Positions 21,337 through 31,405 of a stretch of 64,000 bases of DNA are shown piece after piece; within the stretch, counting starts at the first letter, position 1; each line of letters begins with the position of its first letter. Made by a program: the position numbers and the translations under genes. A model generated the notes under the pieces. It did no database searches. It was given only the letters and a program-made list of their open reading frames with translations, and was not told where the DNA came from. The stretch comes from Myxococcaceae bacterium (lineage in GTDB: Bacteria > Myxococcota > Myxococcia > Myxococcales > Myxococcaceae), in NCBI GenBank assembly GCA_016793095.1, contig JAEUJQ010000073.1, forward strand, positions 1-64,000. The letters run 5' to 3'.

Positions 21337-22314
21337 ATGAAACGGCTCAGGCGAGGGTTTGGCGGAGTGCTGTCGGCGGTGACCGCGTTCGTCGCGGTGT
21401 TCCTGTTCTGGAGCCGGCACGTACCGTTCACCGTCGCGGAAGCGGACCGCGCCCCACCGGGCCTGCGCGCGCCGACCGACCTCCTGGACGGCGGCGTGAC
21501 GCTGCGCTTCCTCGGCGTGTCCGGCTACGAGGTGAGCGACGGCGTGACGACGGTGCTGCTCGACCCCACACCGACGCGGCCGCCACCGCTCGCGCTGCTC
21601 CTGCCGCTCGACCCCGACGAGGCGCTCGGCGCGAAGGAGTGCCCGAAGGCCGACCTCATCCTCGTCAACCACACGCACTACGACCACGCCCTCGACGTGC
21701 CGGCCATCGCGAAGCGTACGGGCGCGCTGGTGGCGGGCTCCCAGAACACGGTGAACCTCGCCCGCTCCCGTGGCGTGCCCGAGGCGAAGACGCGCGTGGT
21801 GAAGGCCGGTGAGCGCTTCACGGTGGGGACCTTCACCATCGACGTCGGCCGCTCACGCCACACGCGCATCGCCGGCCTGTCGGAGCCGATGAGCGGCCCG
21901 TTGCCCGTGGAGGCGGGCCGGCTGTGGTTCTGGCAGTACACGCTCGACGAGACGCTGTTCTTCAGGCTCGAGGCGAACGGCACCTCCATCTGGTGGCACC
22001 CCACCAGCACCTGGGCCGACGGAGAGCTTCCTCCGACTGCTCCACCCGCCGGTACGCTCATCGTCGGCGTCACCGGGGAGGCGCAGACCGTGGACAAGGC
22101 GCGCGGCCTGCTCAGCGCTACGCGGCCGAAGTTCGTGCTGCCGACGCACTACGACAACTTCTTCCAGCCCTGGGAGAAGGGGCTCGGCCTGATGCCGGGG
22201 CTCGACCTGCCCGCCGCCCGCGCCGCCTTCGCCGCGGTGGACGCTGGGACGACGTGGGTGGTGCTCGACCAGGGAGAGCGCATCGTCCTGCCGCCGGACG
22301 CGCCCCGCGACTGA
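21337..22314 (+). CDS. Membrane-anchored metallo-beta-lactamase-fold hydrolase
   Basis: A 325-residue protein with an N-terminal membrane anchor (~10-30) and a UlaG/NAPE-PLD-like metallo-beta-lactamase domain. The metal site is NHTHYDH (the HxHxDH motif); further ligands are likely in GRSRHTRI and PTHYDNF. It probably hydrolyses a phosphodiester or ester at the periplasmic face. The start was placed at ATG (MKRLRRGFGG) because the anchor begins there; the frame is open for another 95 codons through a repeat region. The metal site is complete, but the substrate cannot be told. Confidence 0.85.
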   Translation: MKRLRRGFGGVLSAVTAFVAVFLFWSRHVPFTVAEADRAPPGLRAPTDLLDGGVTLRFLGVSGYEVSDGVTTVLLDPTPTRPPPLALLLPLDPDEALGAKECPKADLILVNHTHYDHALDVPAIAKRTGALVAGSQNTVNLARSRGVPEAKTRVVKAGERFTVGTFTIDVGRSRHTRIAGLSEPMSGPLPVEAGRLWFWQYTLDETLFFRLEANGTSIWWHPTSTWADGELPPTAPPAGTLIVGVTGEAQTVDKARGLLSATRPKFVLPTHYDNFFQPWEKGLGLMPGLDLPAARAAFAAVDAGTTWVVLDQGERIVLPPDAPRD

Positions 22315-22366
22315 GGCTGGCGCTCCCTCGTGTCGCGGAGCGCGTCGTCCAGAGCAGGCGGAGAGG

Positions 22367-22960
22367 TCAGTTGCCCAGCGAGCGCAGGAGCGCGAGCGCG
22401 CCCTCGGACAGGAACATCACCGCGCAGACCGGAACGAGCAGGCCGAGCGCGCTCCCCAACAGGTGGTCGCGGTGGCGCAGCTTCGACAAGGCGAGCGCGT
22501 AGTTGAGCGGCGGCGTGAGGATGAGCACCGTGCGCAAGAGCGCGACCGAGAGGACGGGCCGTCGCTCGAGGCCCGCGAGCACCGCCTTCGCGGGCGGCCA
22601 CCGCACCTCCGCGAGCGGCGCACCGCCGATGCCCCGCACCACCGCGAAGACGATGGCCGACGCCAGCACCGCGCCCGCATAGCCGATGAGGAACGCCTCG
22701 AGCGGTCCCCACACCACCCGCGCGAGCAGCAGGAAGACGACGCCCGGCACCTGCACGAGCAGCCCGACCGCGAACAGCGCCACGAAGACGACGAGGGCCC
22801 ACCCTCCCGCTGCCGCGACCGTCTCCCGCAGTCGGTCCGTCGTCAGCTGCGATGACAACCCCGTCACCCGCGCGAGCCACCACCCTCCAGCGAGCAGGAG
22901 CGCCAGCGCCGCCAGCCGCAGCCAGGTGCGAGACCTCGAAGGAGTGACCGCAGGCATCAT
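22367..22960 (-). CDS. TVP38/TMEM64 (DedA superfamily) membrane protein
   Basis: A 197-residue polytopic inner-membrane protein of the VTT/SNARE-associated family. A core hydrophobic block (GLLVQVPGVVFLLLARVVWGP) is followed by the conserved Gly-rich re-entrant stretch (FLIGYAGAVLASAIVF). The basic element LLRTVLILTPPLNYALAL, with a Pro in the second re-entrant loop, comes next. Members of this superfamily act in lipid scrambling or undecaprenyl-phosphate recycling. Start ATG-ATG; either codon could serve. It is convergent with the metallo-hydrolase gene. Confidence 0.85.
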   Translation of the reverse strand: MMPAVTPSRSRTWLRLAALALLLAGGWWLARVTGLSSQLTTDRLRETVAAAGGWALVVFVALFAVGLLVQVPGVVFLLLARVVWGPLEAFLIGYAGAVLASAIVFAVVRGIGGAPLAEVRWPPAKAVLAGLERRPVLSVALLRTVLILTPPLNYALALSKLRHRDHLLGSALGLLVPVCAVMFLSEGALALLRSLGN

Positions 22961-23029
22961 GCGCCCTTCATGCGCGATGGCGACCGCCCTCGTCGAGGGT
23001 GTTCCCGAAAACCCGTGGCGCTCGAAGGG

Positions 23030-25723
23030 TCACGGGCACATGCCGCCGCTGCAGGTGCCGGTCTGGCACCAGTTGCCGGCGCAGCACCGCTGGGCCGGGC
23101 CGCCGCAGGACTGGCACGTGGCTGACGACGACGAGGAAGAAGAGCAGACGTTGGCCTGCCCGCAGTACGTGTTGCGCGTGCAGCAGGCCTGGCCGTTGGC
23201 GCCGCAGGGGCTGCAGGTGCTGCTCTGCTCCGAGGTGTACGGCGCCACGCACGAGCTGAAGCTGCAGCTCTGCTGGCCAGGCCCACCGCACGGCGTCGAG
23301 CTCGAGCCCGAGCACGAGCCTCCGTTGCACCGGCCCGAGAAGATGGAGTCGCACTCGGCGCCCTGGATGACGCAGGTGGCGCCGCGGCCGCAGCAGCCCC
23401 CGCCGAAGCAATAGTTCCCCTGGCAGCACGGCTCGCCCGGCGCGCCGCACGTCTGGCAGGTGGAGCCGTTGCACACGAGCCCCGAGCCGGAGCAGAGGTT
23501 GCCGGCGCAGCACTGCTGGCCCTCGCCGCCGCACGTCCCGCACGAGCCGGGCAGGCCCTGGCACACCTGGCCGTTGGTGGGACACGTCGCCCCGCGCGCG
23601 ACGCACACCTGGCTCGCGCAGCAGCCGCCGTTCGCGCACGTGTTGTTCTGACAGCACGGCTGGCCCGGGCCGCCGCAGGCCGTGAAGGCCCCGCCCACGC
23701 ACACGCTGTTCGGCGCGCTGCCGTTCGCGCCGGGAGGGATGCAGCGGTTCGTCGAAGGGTCGAGGCACGAGCCGCCGGCACAGGGCGTCGCGCCGGGGCA
23801 CGGGGGGGCATAGGCCGAACCGCAGCCCGCACAGGTGTTGTCGGCGATGCACGCGCGGTTGGCGTCGCAGGCCTGGCCCACCGCCACGCAGACGCCGTTG
23901 GGGCCGGCGCAGCCCGAGGTGCACCGCTGGTCCGAGCAGACCGGTTGGCCGGGCGCTCCGCAGGGCGCCGTGCAAGTGCCCGCGTCGCCGCAGGCCACGT
24001 ACGCGCCCGTGCAGCGGTTGAAGGGCGGGCAGCAGCTCTGCCCGGTGTTCCCGCAGGCGCCGCAGCTGCCGCTCATGCACGTGCCGCTGCCGTAGATGGA
24101 GTTGCACGACTGACCGCTCGCCGTGCAGCGGTTGCCGGTGCAGCAGCCGCCGGCCGAGCACTCTCCGCCGGGGCAGCAGGGCTGGTTGGGCCCACCGCAC
24201 GTCTGGCAGAAGCCGTTGCTGCAGATGGTCCCTGCGTCGGCGCTGCTGCTGCACTGGCTCCCCGCGCAGCAGGGCTGGTTGGGTCCTCCGCAGGCGGTGC
24301 ACGTCGAGGTGCTGCTCGAGGTCGTGCAGGCGAACCCCGACTGGCAGGTGTTGCCCTGGCAGCAGCGCTGGCCGCTGCCGCCGCACGTCGCGCAGACCGG
24401 GTTGGTGGTGGCGCCGGTGCAGGCCCCTGCGTCGCAGGCGCCTCCGAGGCAGCAGGGCTCGCCGATGGCGCCGCAGGCCCGGCACATGCCAGCCGAACAC
24501 ACGCCTTCAGCGCAGCGGCTGTTGGCGCAGCACTGCTGGTTCAGCCCGCCGCAGGGCGTGCACTGGTTCGTCCCGGTGCAGGTGCGGCCGACGTCGCAGG
24601 CCGAGCCGCTGGCCCGGCAGACCTTGTTGTTCGGGTCCCGCACGTCGCAGCAGCCGGTGTTGCACTGGTCGTTCGCACAGCAGGGCTGGTTGAGTCCGCC
24701 GCAGCCCGCGCAGGCGCCCGTCGCGAGGCAGAGGTCGCCCCCGAAGCACACCGCGTTGGTCGCGAGGCAGCGGTTGGCGCGGTCGCAGCAGCCGCCGTTG
24801 CACACGCTGCCCGCGCAGCACGGCGTTCCCGGCGTGCCGCAGGCCGTGCAGGTGAGGCCCGAGCAGACCGTCTGCGGCTGGCTGCAGTACTGGTTCTGAC
24901 AGCACTGCTGCCCACCCTGACCGCAAGCGACGCAGGTCGTCGACGAGATGGAGCAGACGGCGCCCGTCGCGGTGCACTGGTTGCCGCAGCACGGCTGGGT
25001 GAGTCCGCCACAGGCGCCGCAGGAGCCGTTCATGCACATCTGGTTGTTCGCGCACATGTTCCCCGCCGCGACGCACACCTGGTTGTAGGCGCAGCCGCCG
25101 TTGTTGCAGACGTTGCCCGGGCACGCCGGCTCGCCGGGGTTGCCGCAGACACGGCAGATGTTGCCCTGGCAGATGGTGTTGGCGCCGCACAGGCTGCCGG
25201 GGCAGCACGCCTGGCCGGGACCGCCGCAGGTCTGGCAGTTGCCGCCCACGCACGCGAGGCCCGCGCCCGAGCAGCGGTTTCCGGGGCAGCACACCGCGCC
25301 CGCCATGAGGCCGCAGTTCGCCGGCACGCACTGGCCCATGCGGCAGTTGTTCCCGGTGCCGCAGGGCGTGTTGTCGGGCACGTTCATCGAGACGCACGCG
25401 GGCTGGCCGAAGGAGTCACAGGTGAGGGCGCCGCTCACGCACGGGCCCATGCCCGCGTCGCAGGGGCCGGTGAAGGAGCAGGCGCCGCCGCCGCCCGTGC
25501 CGCCGCCCGCCGTGGAGCCGCCCGCCGTGGACCCGCCCGCCGCGGAGCCGCCCGCTGCGGAGCCGCCCGCGTCACCGCCTGCGCTCGCACCACCGCCGGT
25601 GCTCGAGGTGCCGCCACCCGTGCCCGAGACGCCGCCACCGCTGCCCGCGTCGGTGTCAGCCGGCGGTTGCGGACAGCCGAGGAGGAACAGACTGCTCAGG
25701 AGCAGCGCGCGTGCCGGAGTCAT
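23030..25723 (-). CDS. Giant Cys-rich repeat lipoprotein
   Basis: An 897-residue exported lipoprotein (lipobox LLGC). Residues ~25-80 are a Gly-Ser-Thr-Ala linker like that of the lipoprotein at the window start. The rest is about 20 tandem repeats of 35-45 residues with the pattern C-x-x-C-G-G-x-x-Q-P-C-C-x-x-x-x-C, then one or two more Cys. Every copy would give several disulfides, so the chain should be a rigid rod. Similar DUF-like cysteine repeats occur in myxobacterial surface lipoproteins; no enzyme motif is present. It may serve adhesion, metal binding or surface shielding. It stands alone, with ~70 bp to the next gene downstream. Confidence 0.85.
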   Translation of the reverse strand: MTPARALLLSSLFLLGCPQPPADTDAGSGGGVSGTGGGTSSTGGGASAGGDAGGSAAGGSAAGGSTAGGSTAGGGTGGGGACSFTGPCDAGMGPCVSGALTCDSFGQPACVSMNVPDNTPCGTGNNCRMGQCVPANCGLMAGAVCCPGNRCSGAGLACVGGNCQTCGGPGQACCPGSLCGANTICQGNICRVCGNPGEPACPGNVCNNGGCAYNQVCVAAGNMCANNQMCMNGSCGACGGLTQPCCGNQCTATGAVCSISSTTCVACGQGGQQCCQNQYCSQPQTVCSGLTCTACGTPGTPCCAGSVCNGGCCDRANRCLATNAVCFGGDLCLATGACAGCGGLNQPCCANDQCNTGCCDVRDPNNKVCRASGSACDVGRTCTGTNQCTPCGGLNQQCCANSRCAEGVCSAGMCRACGAIGEPCCLGGACDAGACTGATTNPVCATCGGSGQRCCQGNTCQSGFACTTSSSTSTCTACGGPNQPCCAGSQCSSSADAGTICSNGFCQTCGGPNQPCCPGGECSAGGCCTGNRCTASGQSCNSIYGSGTCMSGSCGACGNTGQSCCPPFNRCTGAYVACGDAGTCTAPCGAPGQPVCSDQRCTSGCAGPNGVCVAVGQACDANRACIADNTCAGCGSAYAPPCPGATPCAGGSCLDPSTNRCIPPGANGSAPNSVCVGGAFTACGGPGQPCCQNNTCANGGCCASQVCVARGATCPTNGQVCQGLPGSCGTCGGEGQQCCAGNLCSGSGLVCNGSTCQTCGAPGEPCCQGNYCFGGGCCGRGATCVIQGAECDSIFSGRCNGGSCSGSSSTPCGGPGQQSCSFSSCVAPYTSEQSSTCSPCGANGQACCTRNTYCGQANVCSSSSSSSATCQSCGGPAQRCCAGNWCQTGTCSGGMCP

Positions 25724-25808
25724 GGAGAGTCCCCTTTCCGTCGAGACGCTAACAAGTCGCGATCGCCGCGCGAGCCCCGTCGCCCCGGCTTCGACGCAGC
25801 GGGACGAA

Positions 25809-26408
25809 TCAGGGCGCCGGTCGGGACAGGCCGACCAGGGTGACGCCGCCGGGGAGGTTCCGGGTGCCCCGCGCCGTCAGGCCGGCGCGCTCGTAGAAGG
25901 GCACGTTGCGCGGGTTCGTCGTCTCGAGCCACACCCCGCGGCCGCCGGCGGCGGCGCGCGCGAGGCCCTCATGGAGCAACGCCGAGCCGACCCCACCGCC
26001 CTGCCGCGACGGGTCGACCGCGAGCTGCAGCAGGTAGTCGTGGGGCGTGGGCGCGAGGGTTCGGTGGAGCTCCGTCGTCGGCCCTTCGACCACCCGCAGC
26101 CGCTGGATGGCGCGTGCGCCGAGCACGAGAGGGGCTGCCCACAGGCCGGCGCGCAGGTAGCGCCAGAGCGACTCCTCGAACGGACCGTCGATGGGCAGCC
26201 AGAGCGCGACCGCCGACGGCGCCGCGTCACTCGAGTCAACTCGTCCGCCGCTCTGGCGCACGAGGCGCAGCAGGCGCGAGGCGAGCCAGGTGAGCTTCGC
26301 GGCACGGGTCGCCTCGTCGGGCAGCACCCACACGAAGGCGGGATCGCGCGCGAACGCCCGCCCGAGGAGCGAGGCTGCGGCCACGTCCAGGTGGGCCACG
26401 AGCTCCAT
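25809..26408 (-). CDS. GNAT-family N-acetyltransferase
   Basis: A 199-residue acyltransferase. The acetyl-CoA binding loop is QLAVDPSRQGGGVGSALL (the Q/R-x-x-G-x-G/A pattern), followed by WLETTNPRNVPFYERAG, the characteristic strand-helix with the Tyr general acid. The long N-terminal half (LLGRAFARDPAFVWVLPD) matches GNATs acting on small molecules. The start is three bases after the end of the LamG-like gene, so the two are probably cotranscribed. The substrate is unknown. Confidence 0.87.
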   Translation of the reverse strand: MELVAHLDVAAASLLGRAFARDPAFVWVLPDEATRAAKLTWLASRLLRLVRQSGGRVDSSDAAPSAVALWLPIDGPFEESLWRYLRAGLWAAPLVLGARAIQRLRVVEGPTTELHRTLAPTPHDYLLQLAVDPSRQGGGVGSALLHEGLARAAAGGRGVWLETTNPRNVPFYERAGLTARGTRNLPGGVTLVGLSRPAP

Positions 26409-26411
26409 GGC

Positions 26412-27221
26412 TCAGGGCAGCGACACGCCGCGCCCACCCCCGAAGAGCTGCAGCACCTCGTCGCTCGACAACGGCCGGCTCCAGAGCGCGAGCTGATCGA
26501 CGCGCCCGGGGAAGAAGTCGAACGCCGGTGACGCGCCAAAGTCGGCTCCCACGAGGATGGGCAGGTCGGAGTACGCCAGCGGGCCCTCGAAGGCGCGCTC
26601 GGCCACGCGCCGCCCGTCGAGGAAGAAGCGCAGCACCGCGCCGTCGAAGGTGAGCACCGCGTGGCGCCACCGGCCCGGCTCGAGGTGCGGCACCTGGAAG
26701 AGCCCGTCAGTGTAGAGGTAGCGCCCTGCGCTCCCGACGGTGGCCTCCATGCTGGTGGCGCCGTTGACGCGAATCATCCACGAGAGGAAGGGGGAGACCC
26801 AGACGGCGGGGCTCTGCGGCTTCACCACGAGGGTCGCGGGGCCGGTGAGCTCTCGGGACGGGTTGAACCAGATGCTGACGGAGAGCCGCTGGGGGCGCAG
26901 GTCGGGGGCGTCGGGGATGACGGCCCAGCCGGTGCGACCGTCGAGCACAGCCGCGCGTCCGAGCACGCCGACGCCTCCGAAGACGAACTCGCCGACGACC
27001 ACGCCGTCGTGTTTGCCCGAAGAGTCGTGCAGCAACTGACCATGCGCGTCGTCGAAGTCCCACAGGCCCACCAGGCCGTCCCGGAGCGAGCCTCCACTCG
27101 GCGCGGGCGTCGTCGGAGGCGACAGGGGCGCGGGAGCGGACCTGCTCGCTCGCAGGCCCAGGACGACGGCCCCCGCGGCGAGCGCGACGGCCAGCGAGAC
27201 GAACAGCAGCGTGCGGTTCAT
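26412..27221 (-). CDS. Membrane-anchored LamG/concanavalin-A-like protein
   Basis: A 269-residue protein with an N-terminal signal anchor (~4-25) and a Pro-rich spacer. The single LamG-like beta-sandwich (~60-265) shows LVGLWDFDDAHG, SVSIWFNPS, WRHAVLTFDGAVLRFFLDG and DQLALWSRPLSSDEV, which is the standard LamG strand order. Such domains bind glycans or proteins at the cell surface. The ATG (MNRTLLFVS) is preceded by GAGGGG. It is first in a likely two-gene operon with the acetyltransferase. Confidence 0.85.
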   Translation of the reverse strand: MNRTLLFVSLAVALAAGAVVLGLRASRSAPAPLSPPTTPAPSGGSLRDGLVGLWDFDDAHGQLLHDSSGKHDGVVVGEFVFGGVGVLGRAAVLDGRTGWAVIPDAPDLRPQRLSVSIWFNPSRELTGPATLVVKPQSPAVWVSPFLSWMIRVNGATSMEATVGSAGRYLYTDGLFQVPHLEPGRWRHAVLTFDGAVLRFFLDGRRVAERAFEGPLAYSDLPILVGADFGASPAFDFFPGRVDQLALWSRPLSSDEVLQLFGGGRGVSLP

Positions 27222-27294
27222 GCGCCCCTCATACGCTCCGCTACCCAGCGAGTCACCGGGCCGCACGGTCGTCGCGAAGAGCGGTCATCGAAGC

Positions 27295-28023
27295 TCAGCG
27301 GCCGCCCGGCGCGTCGAGGAAGGTGCCGAGCACGACCCACCGGCGTGCGTCGCGTGCCCGCCCTGGCTTCGCACGCAGCGGCGTCGTGTAGTGCCAGAAG
27401 GGGAGGCGGTAGCAGGTGACGCCGCCGACGGTGGCGACGGAGCGCTCCTCGCTGAAGTGCCCCGCCTGCTCGTAGACGAGCGACTGGCCGGCGACCGCGC
27501 TCGTGCAGAAGGTGAGGTGCAGGTCGGTGTAGCCGTCGCGCGCGTCCGGGTCCTCGGGGTGGTGGTCGTTGTGCGGCCCGGCGTAGTCCCCGGGGCCGTA
27601 GCAGAGGACCTGCGTGCCCCAGCCCCGGCGGAGCGGTCTGCCGGCGAGCCGCTGCGCGAAGGTGTAGTAGCTCTCGCTCGCGAGCAGGTCGTGCAGGCCG
27701 ATGTCGCCAGCGCGGCGAAAGCCCTTCGAGCGCCGCGAGGCGAACGTCGCCGTGCGTACGCGCACCGTCTTCGGCAGCAGCTCGCCGTAGTCGTGCCGCA
27801 TGCCCGTGATGGTCCACGGAGGAATCGGGTCCTCCATGGGCGTGAGCACGTCCTTCATGGCGCGATCGAGCAGCGCCGTCACCGCGCGGGCCCTGGCCGT
27901 GTCGAGCAGGTCGTCAGCAGCGAGGAAACGGGACGAGCCGAGCGAGACCCGCGTCCGGCCGTTCAGCACCGCGCGCCCACGCGGCGAGAGGAGCGCTTCG
28001 AACTCGTCGGGGACGCGTCGCAT
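27295..28023 (-). CDS. 2OG-Fe(II) oxygenase-like protein
   Basis: A 242-residue protein whose C-terminal two thirds resemble the double-stranded beta helix of 2-oxoglutarate/Fe(II) dioxygenases. CYGPGDYAGPHNDHHPED gives an H-x-D pair, and FWHYTTPLRAKPG followed by RRWVVLGTF could supply the distal His and the 2OG-binding Arg. The N-terminal half is unknown. Prolyl hydroxylase-like activity is possible, but the substrate is not evident. The distal His is tentative, so the fold is an inference from motifs. It lies downstream of mreB on the same strand. Confidence 0.65.
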   Translation of the reverse strand: MRRVPDEFEALLSPRGRAVLNGRTRVSLGSSRFLAADDLLDTARARAVTALLDRAMKDVLTPMEDPIPPWTITGMRHDYGELLPKTVRVRTATFASRRSKGFRRAGDIGLHDLLASESYYTFAQRLAGRPLRRGWGTQVLCYGPGDYAGPHNDHHPEDPDARDGYTDLHLTFCTSAVAGQSLVYEQAGHFSEERSVATVGGVTCYRLPFWHYTTPLRAKPGRARDARRWVVLGTFLDAPGGR

Positions 28024-28097
28024 GGGGCCTGGTGCACGAGCAGCGAGCTGCTGGGGCGGCTCTGCGCACCCCGCCGGCTCGAGCGTGGCGCTCGGAC

Positions 28098-29174
<1,077 letters not shown>

Positions 29175-29318
29175 TCAACAGAATACCTCAGGTGCGAAGT
29201 TCACGCCAATTGAAGCTGAAACGAATCCGGGCAGTTCGGGACGTGGCCGCGGCAGCTCGGCCTCGGCGCGTGTCGATCACCACTGCTATCGGCCACGGAG
29301 GTGTGCGAGGGAGGGCCC

Positions 29319-30017
29319 ATGACGCCGTGGAAAGTGATCGATCGCGCGCCGCTGCCCAAGGGCCAGGAGCTGCAGCTCGCGCAGCGGGGAGACGAGTGGG
29401 TCGTTCGCCTGGGCGGGCACACGCTCATGTCATCGCGTGCGCACGCGTCGGAGGAGCTGCTCGCTGCGTGGGCGCTCGAGCGCGTCGCTGCGCCCCGCGA
29501 CCTGCTCATCGGCGGGCTGGGCTTCGGCTTCACCCTGCGCGCCGTGCTCGATCGCGTGCCCGCCGACTGCCGGGTCATCGTGGTCGAGCTCTCGAAGCAG
29601 CTCGTCGAGTGGAACAAGACGCACGTCGCCGACCTCGCGAAACGGCCGCTGGACGATCCGCGGGTCCGCATCGTGGAAGACGACGTCGTCAAGCGCATCG
29701 GGGCAGCGTCGAAGGCGTACGACGCCATTCTCCTCGACGTGGACAACGGGCCCTCGGCCTTCACGGCGGCGGGCAACAAGCGGCTGTATGGGCTCGCCGG
29801 CGTGGCGGCCTGTCACCGGGCGCTCAAGCTGGGAGGCGTGCTCGCGGTGTGGTCGGCTGGCCCTGATGAAGAGTACGAGCGCGCCCTCGAGCGGCTGCAC
29901 TTCGAGGTCGACGTCAAGCGCGTGAGCGCGCGGGGAGCCTCAGGTGGCGCGTCGCACGTGCTGTTCTTCGGGAAGAAGACGGCTCCGTCGAGGAAGCCGC
30001 GGCGCACGGAGGACTGA
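29319..30017 (+). CDS. Spermidine-synthase-like methyltransferase-fold protein
   Basis: A 232-residue Rossmann-fold protein of the SpeE-like group. LLIGGLGFGFTLRAVL is the nucleotide-binding glycine loop, VVELSKQLVEWNK the acidic strand end, and AILLDVDNGPSAF the Asp-rich segment near the polyamine/SAM site. It is shorter than true SpeE and lacks its N-terminal beta domain, so the aminopropyl-donor specificity is doubtful. It could be a SAM-dependent methyltransferase. ATG follows GGAGGG. Its stop overlaps the start of the exonuclease gene (TGATG), indicating translational coupling. Confidence 0.8.
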   Translation: MTPWKVIDRAPLPKGQELQLAQRGDEWVVRLGGHTLMSSRAHASEELLAAWALERVAAPRDLLIGGLGFGFTLRAVLDRVPADCRVIVVELSKQLVEWNKTHVADLAKRPLDDPRVRIVEDDVVKRIGAASKAYDAILLDVDNGPSAFTAAGNKRLYGLAGVAACHRALKLGGVLAVWSAGPDEEYERALERLHFEVDVKRVSARGASGGASHVLFFGKKTAPSRKPRRTED

Positions 30018-30895
30018 TGCGCGTTCACCTCGTGGACGGGACGTGGGAGCTCTTCCGCGCGCACTACGCGCCACGACCTCCGCACACGGCGCCCTCGGGC
30101 AAGGACCTGAAGGCCACCGTAGGCGTGGTGGGCTCGCTCCTCGGGCTGCTCGCTGACCAGGAAGAGTCCGTCACCCACCTGGCCGTCGCCTTCGACAACC
30201 CCATCCGCTCGTTCCGGAACGATCTCTTCGCCGGTTACAAGACCGACGCGGGCATCGACCCGGCGCTGTACGCCCAGTTCGACGATGTGGAGCAGGCGGT
30301 GGCCGCGCTCGGGCTCGTCGTCTGGTCGATGAAGGAGTTCGAGTGTGACGACGCGCTGGCCACCGCGGCGGTGCGCTTCGCGAAGGACCCGCGGGTGACG
30401 CAGGTGCGGGTGATGACGCCCGACAAGGACCTGGGCCAGGTGCTCTCGGGTGAGCGCGTGGTGCAGGTCGACCGCATGCGCAAACGCGTGTTCACCGAGG
30501 CGACGCTGAAGGGCGAGCGCGGCTTCGGCCCGGCGAGCGTGCCCGACTTCCTCGCGCTGGTGGGTGACACGGCCGACGGCATTCCCGGCCTCGAGGGGTT
30601 CGGCGAGAAGAGCGCCGCCGCGGTGCTCTCCACGTACCCGCACCTCGAGGACATTCCCGACGACGTGGCGAGGTGGACCCTGAAGGTGCGCGGCGCTGAG
30701 AAGCTCGCGGCGACGCTCGCCTCGCACCGGAAGGAGGCGCTGCTGTACCGCACGCTCGCGACGCTGCGCCTCGACGTGCCGTTGCCTGAGCCGCTCGAGG
30801 GGCTCGAGTGGAAGGGGGCTCCGCGCGAGACATGGGCCGCCTGGTGCGCCGCGGCCGGGGTGCAGAAGTTCATCGACCGCGCCCGTCACCGCTGA
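30017..30895 (+). CDS. 5'-3' exonuclease (FEN/PolI N-terminal family)
   Basis: A stand-alone 292-residue structure-specific nuclease that removes 5' flaps or RNA primers. The metal-binding acidic residues occur in order: LVDGTWELFRAHY, ECDDALAT, TPDKDLGQ, and the helix-three-turn-helix VGDTADGIPGLEGFGEKSAAAVL. It has no polymerase domain. Start ATG overlaps the end of the preceding gene. The same genome should still have polymerase I, so this copy may be auxiliary (like E. coli ExoIX/Xni). Confidence 0.92.
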   Translation: MRVHLVDGTWELFRAHYAPRPPHTAPSGKDLKATVGVVGSLLGLLADQEESVTHLAVAFDNPIRSFRNDLFAGYKTDAGIDPALYAQFDDVEQAVAALGLVVWSMKEFECDDALATAAVRFAKDPRVTQVRVMTPDKDLGQVLSGERVVQVDRMRKRVFTEATLKGERGFGPASVPDFLALVGDTADGIPGLEGFGEKSAAAVLSTYPHLEDIPDDVARWTLKVRGAEKLAATLASHRKEALLYRTLATLRLDVPLPEPLEGLEWKGAPRETWAAWCAAAGVQKFIDRARHR

Positions 30896-30918
30896 GCGGG
30901 CGGGGCGTCGCGCAGGGT

Positions 30919-31290
30919 TCACTCCAGCTCGAGCGGAGTGAACTGGGTTGGCCACGCCTCTTCGGGCAGCTCGTCGAGGAAGACCGGGGCCGTGGAGAGC
31001 GCCGAGAAGCGCTCGTCGTCGCCCCAGAGCGCGAGGTTCTGGGCGAGCTCGTCGGCGGGAATGTCGTAGGGCTGGGTCGGCCGCACCGCGAGGTCCGCGT
31101 CGGAGAGCAGGGCGCTCGCCGAGGTGAAGCCCACCAGCTCGAGCGTGGCCTCGGCGTCGGCGGCGAAGAAGCTGGGGAGGGCCTCGACGGCGCGACGTCT
31201 CGTGACGGGGCCGCGCGTCGGCTCCGGCTCCTGCCCGAGGTCGAGGTTCAGGTCTCCGAACAACGACTCCAGCGTCAGCGACGTGCTCAC
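30919..31290 (-). CDS. Acidic hypothetical protein
   Basis: A 123-residue, strongly acidic protein. I chose the GTG (VSTSLTLESLFGDL) because GGAGG sits five bases before it. It has no signal peptide or membrane segment, and I recognise no family. A modest alpha/beta mix is predicted (FFAADAEATLELVGFTSASALL). It lies 115 bp downstream of the glycine-rich protein gene on the same strand and may be cotranscribed with it. Confidence 0.7.
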   Translation of the reverse strand: MSTSLTLESLFGDLNLDLGQEPEPTRGPVTRRRAVEALPSFFAADAEATLELVGFTSASALLSDADLAVRPTQPYDIPADELAQNLALWGDDERFSALSTAPVFLDELPEEAWPTQFTPLELE

Positions 31291-31405
31291 GGCCACCTCC
31301 CGGCGAAGGCGAGGACGTAGCACATCGTGGCAGACGATTTCACGGGGGCCGGCCGCTGGAGCGCCGAAGACTGAGGCGGCGCTTCACGAGTCTGCGCGAG
31401 GCACC

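Noticed and set aside
23945-25843. Ala/Arg-rich open frame on the plus strand
   Set aside because: It is the antisense of the Cys-rich repeats.
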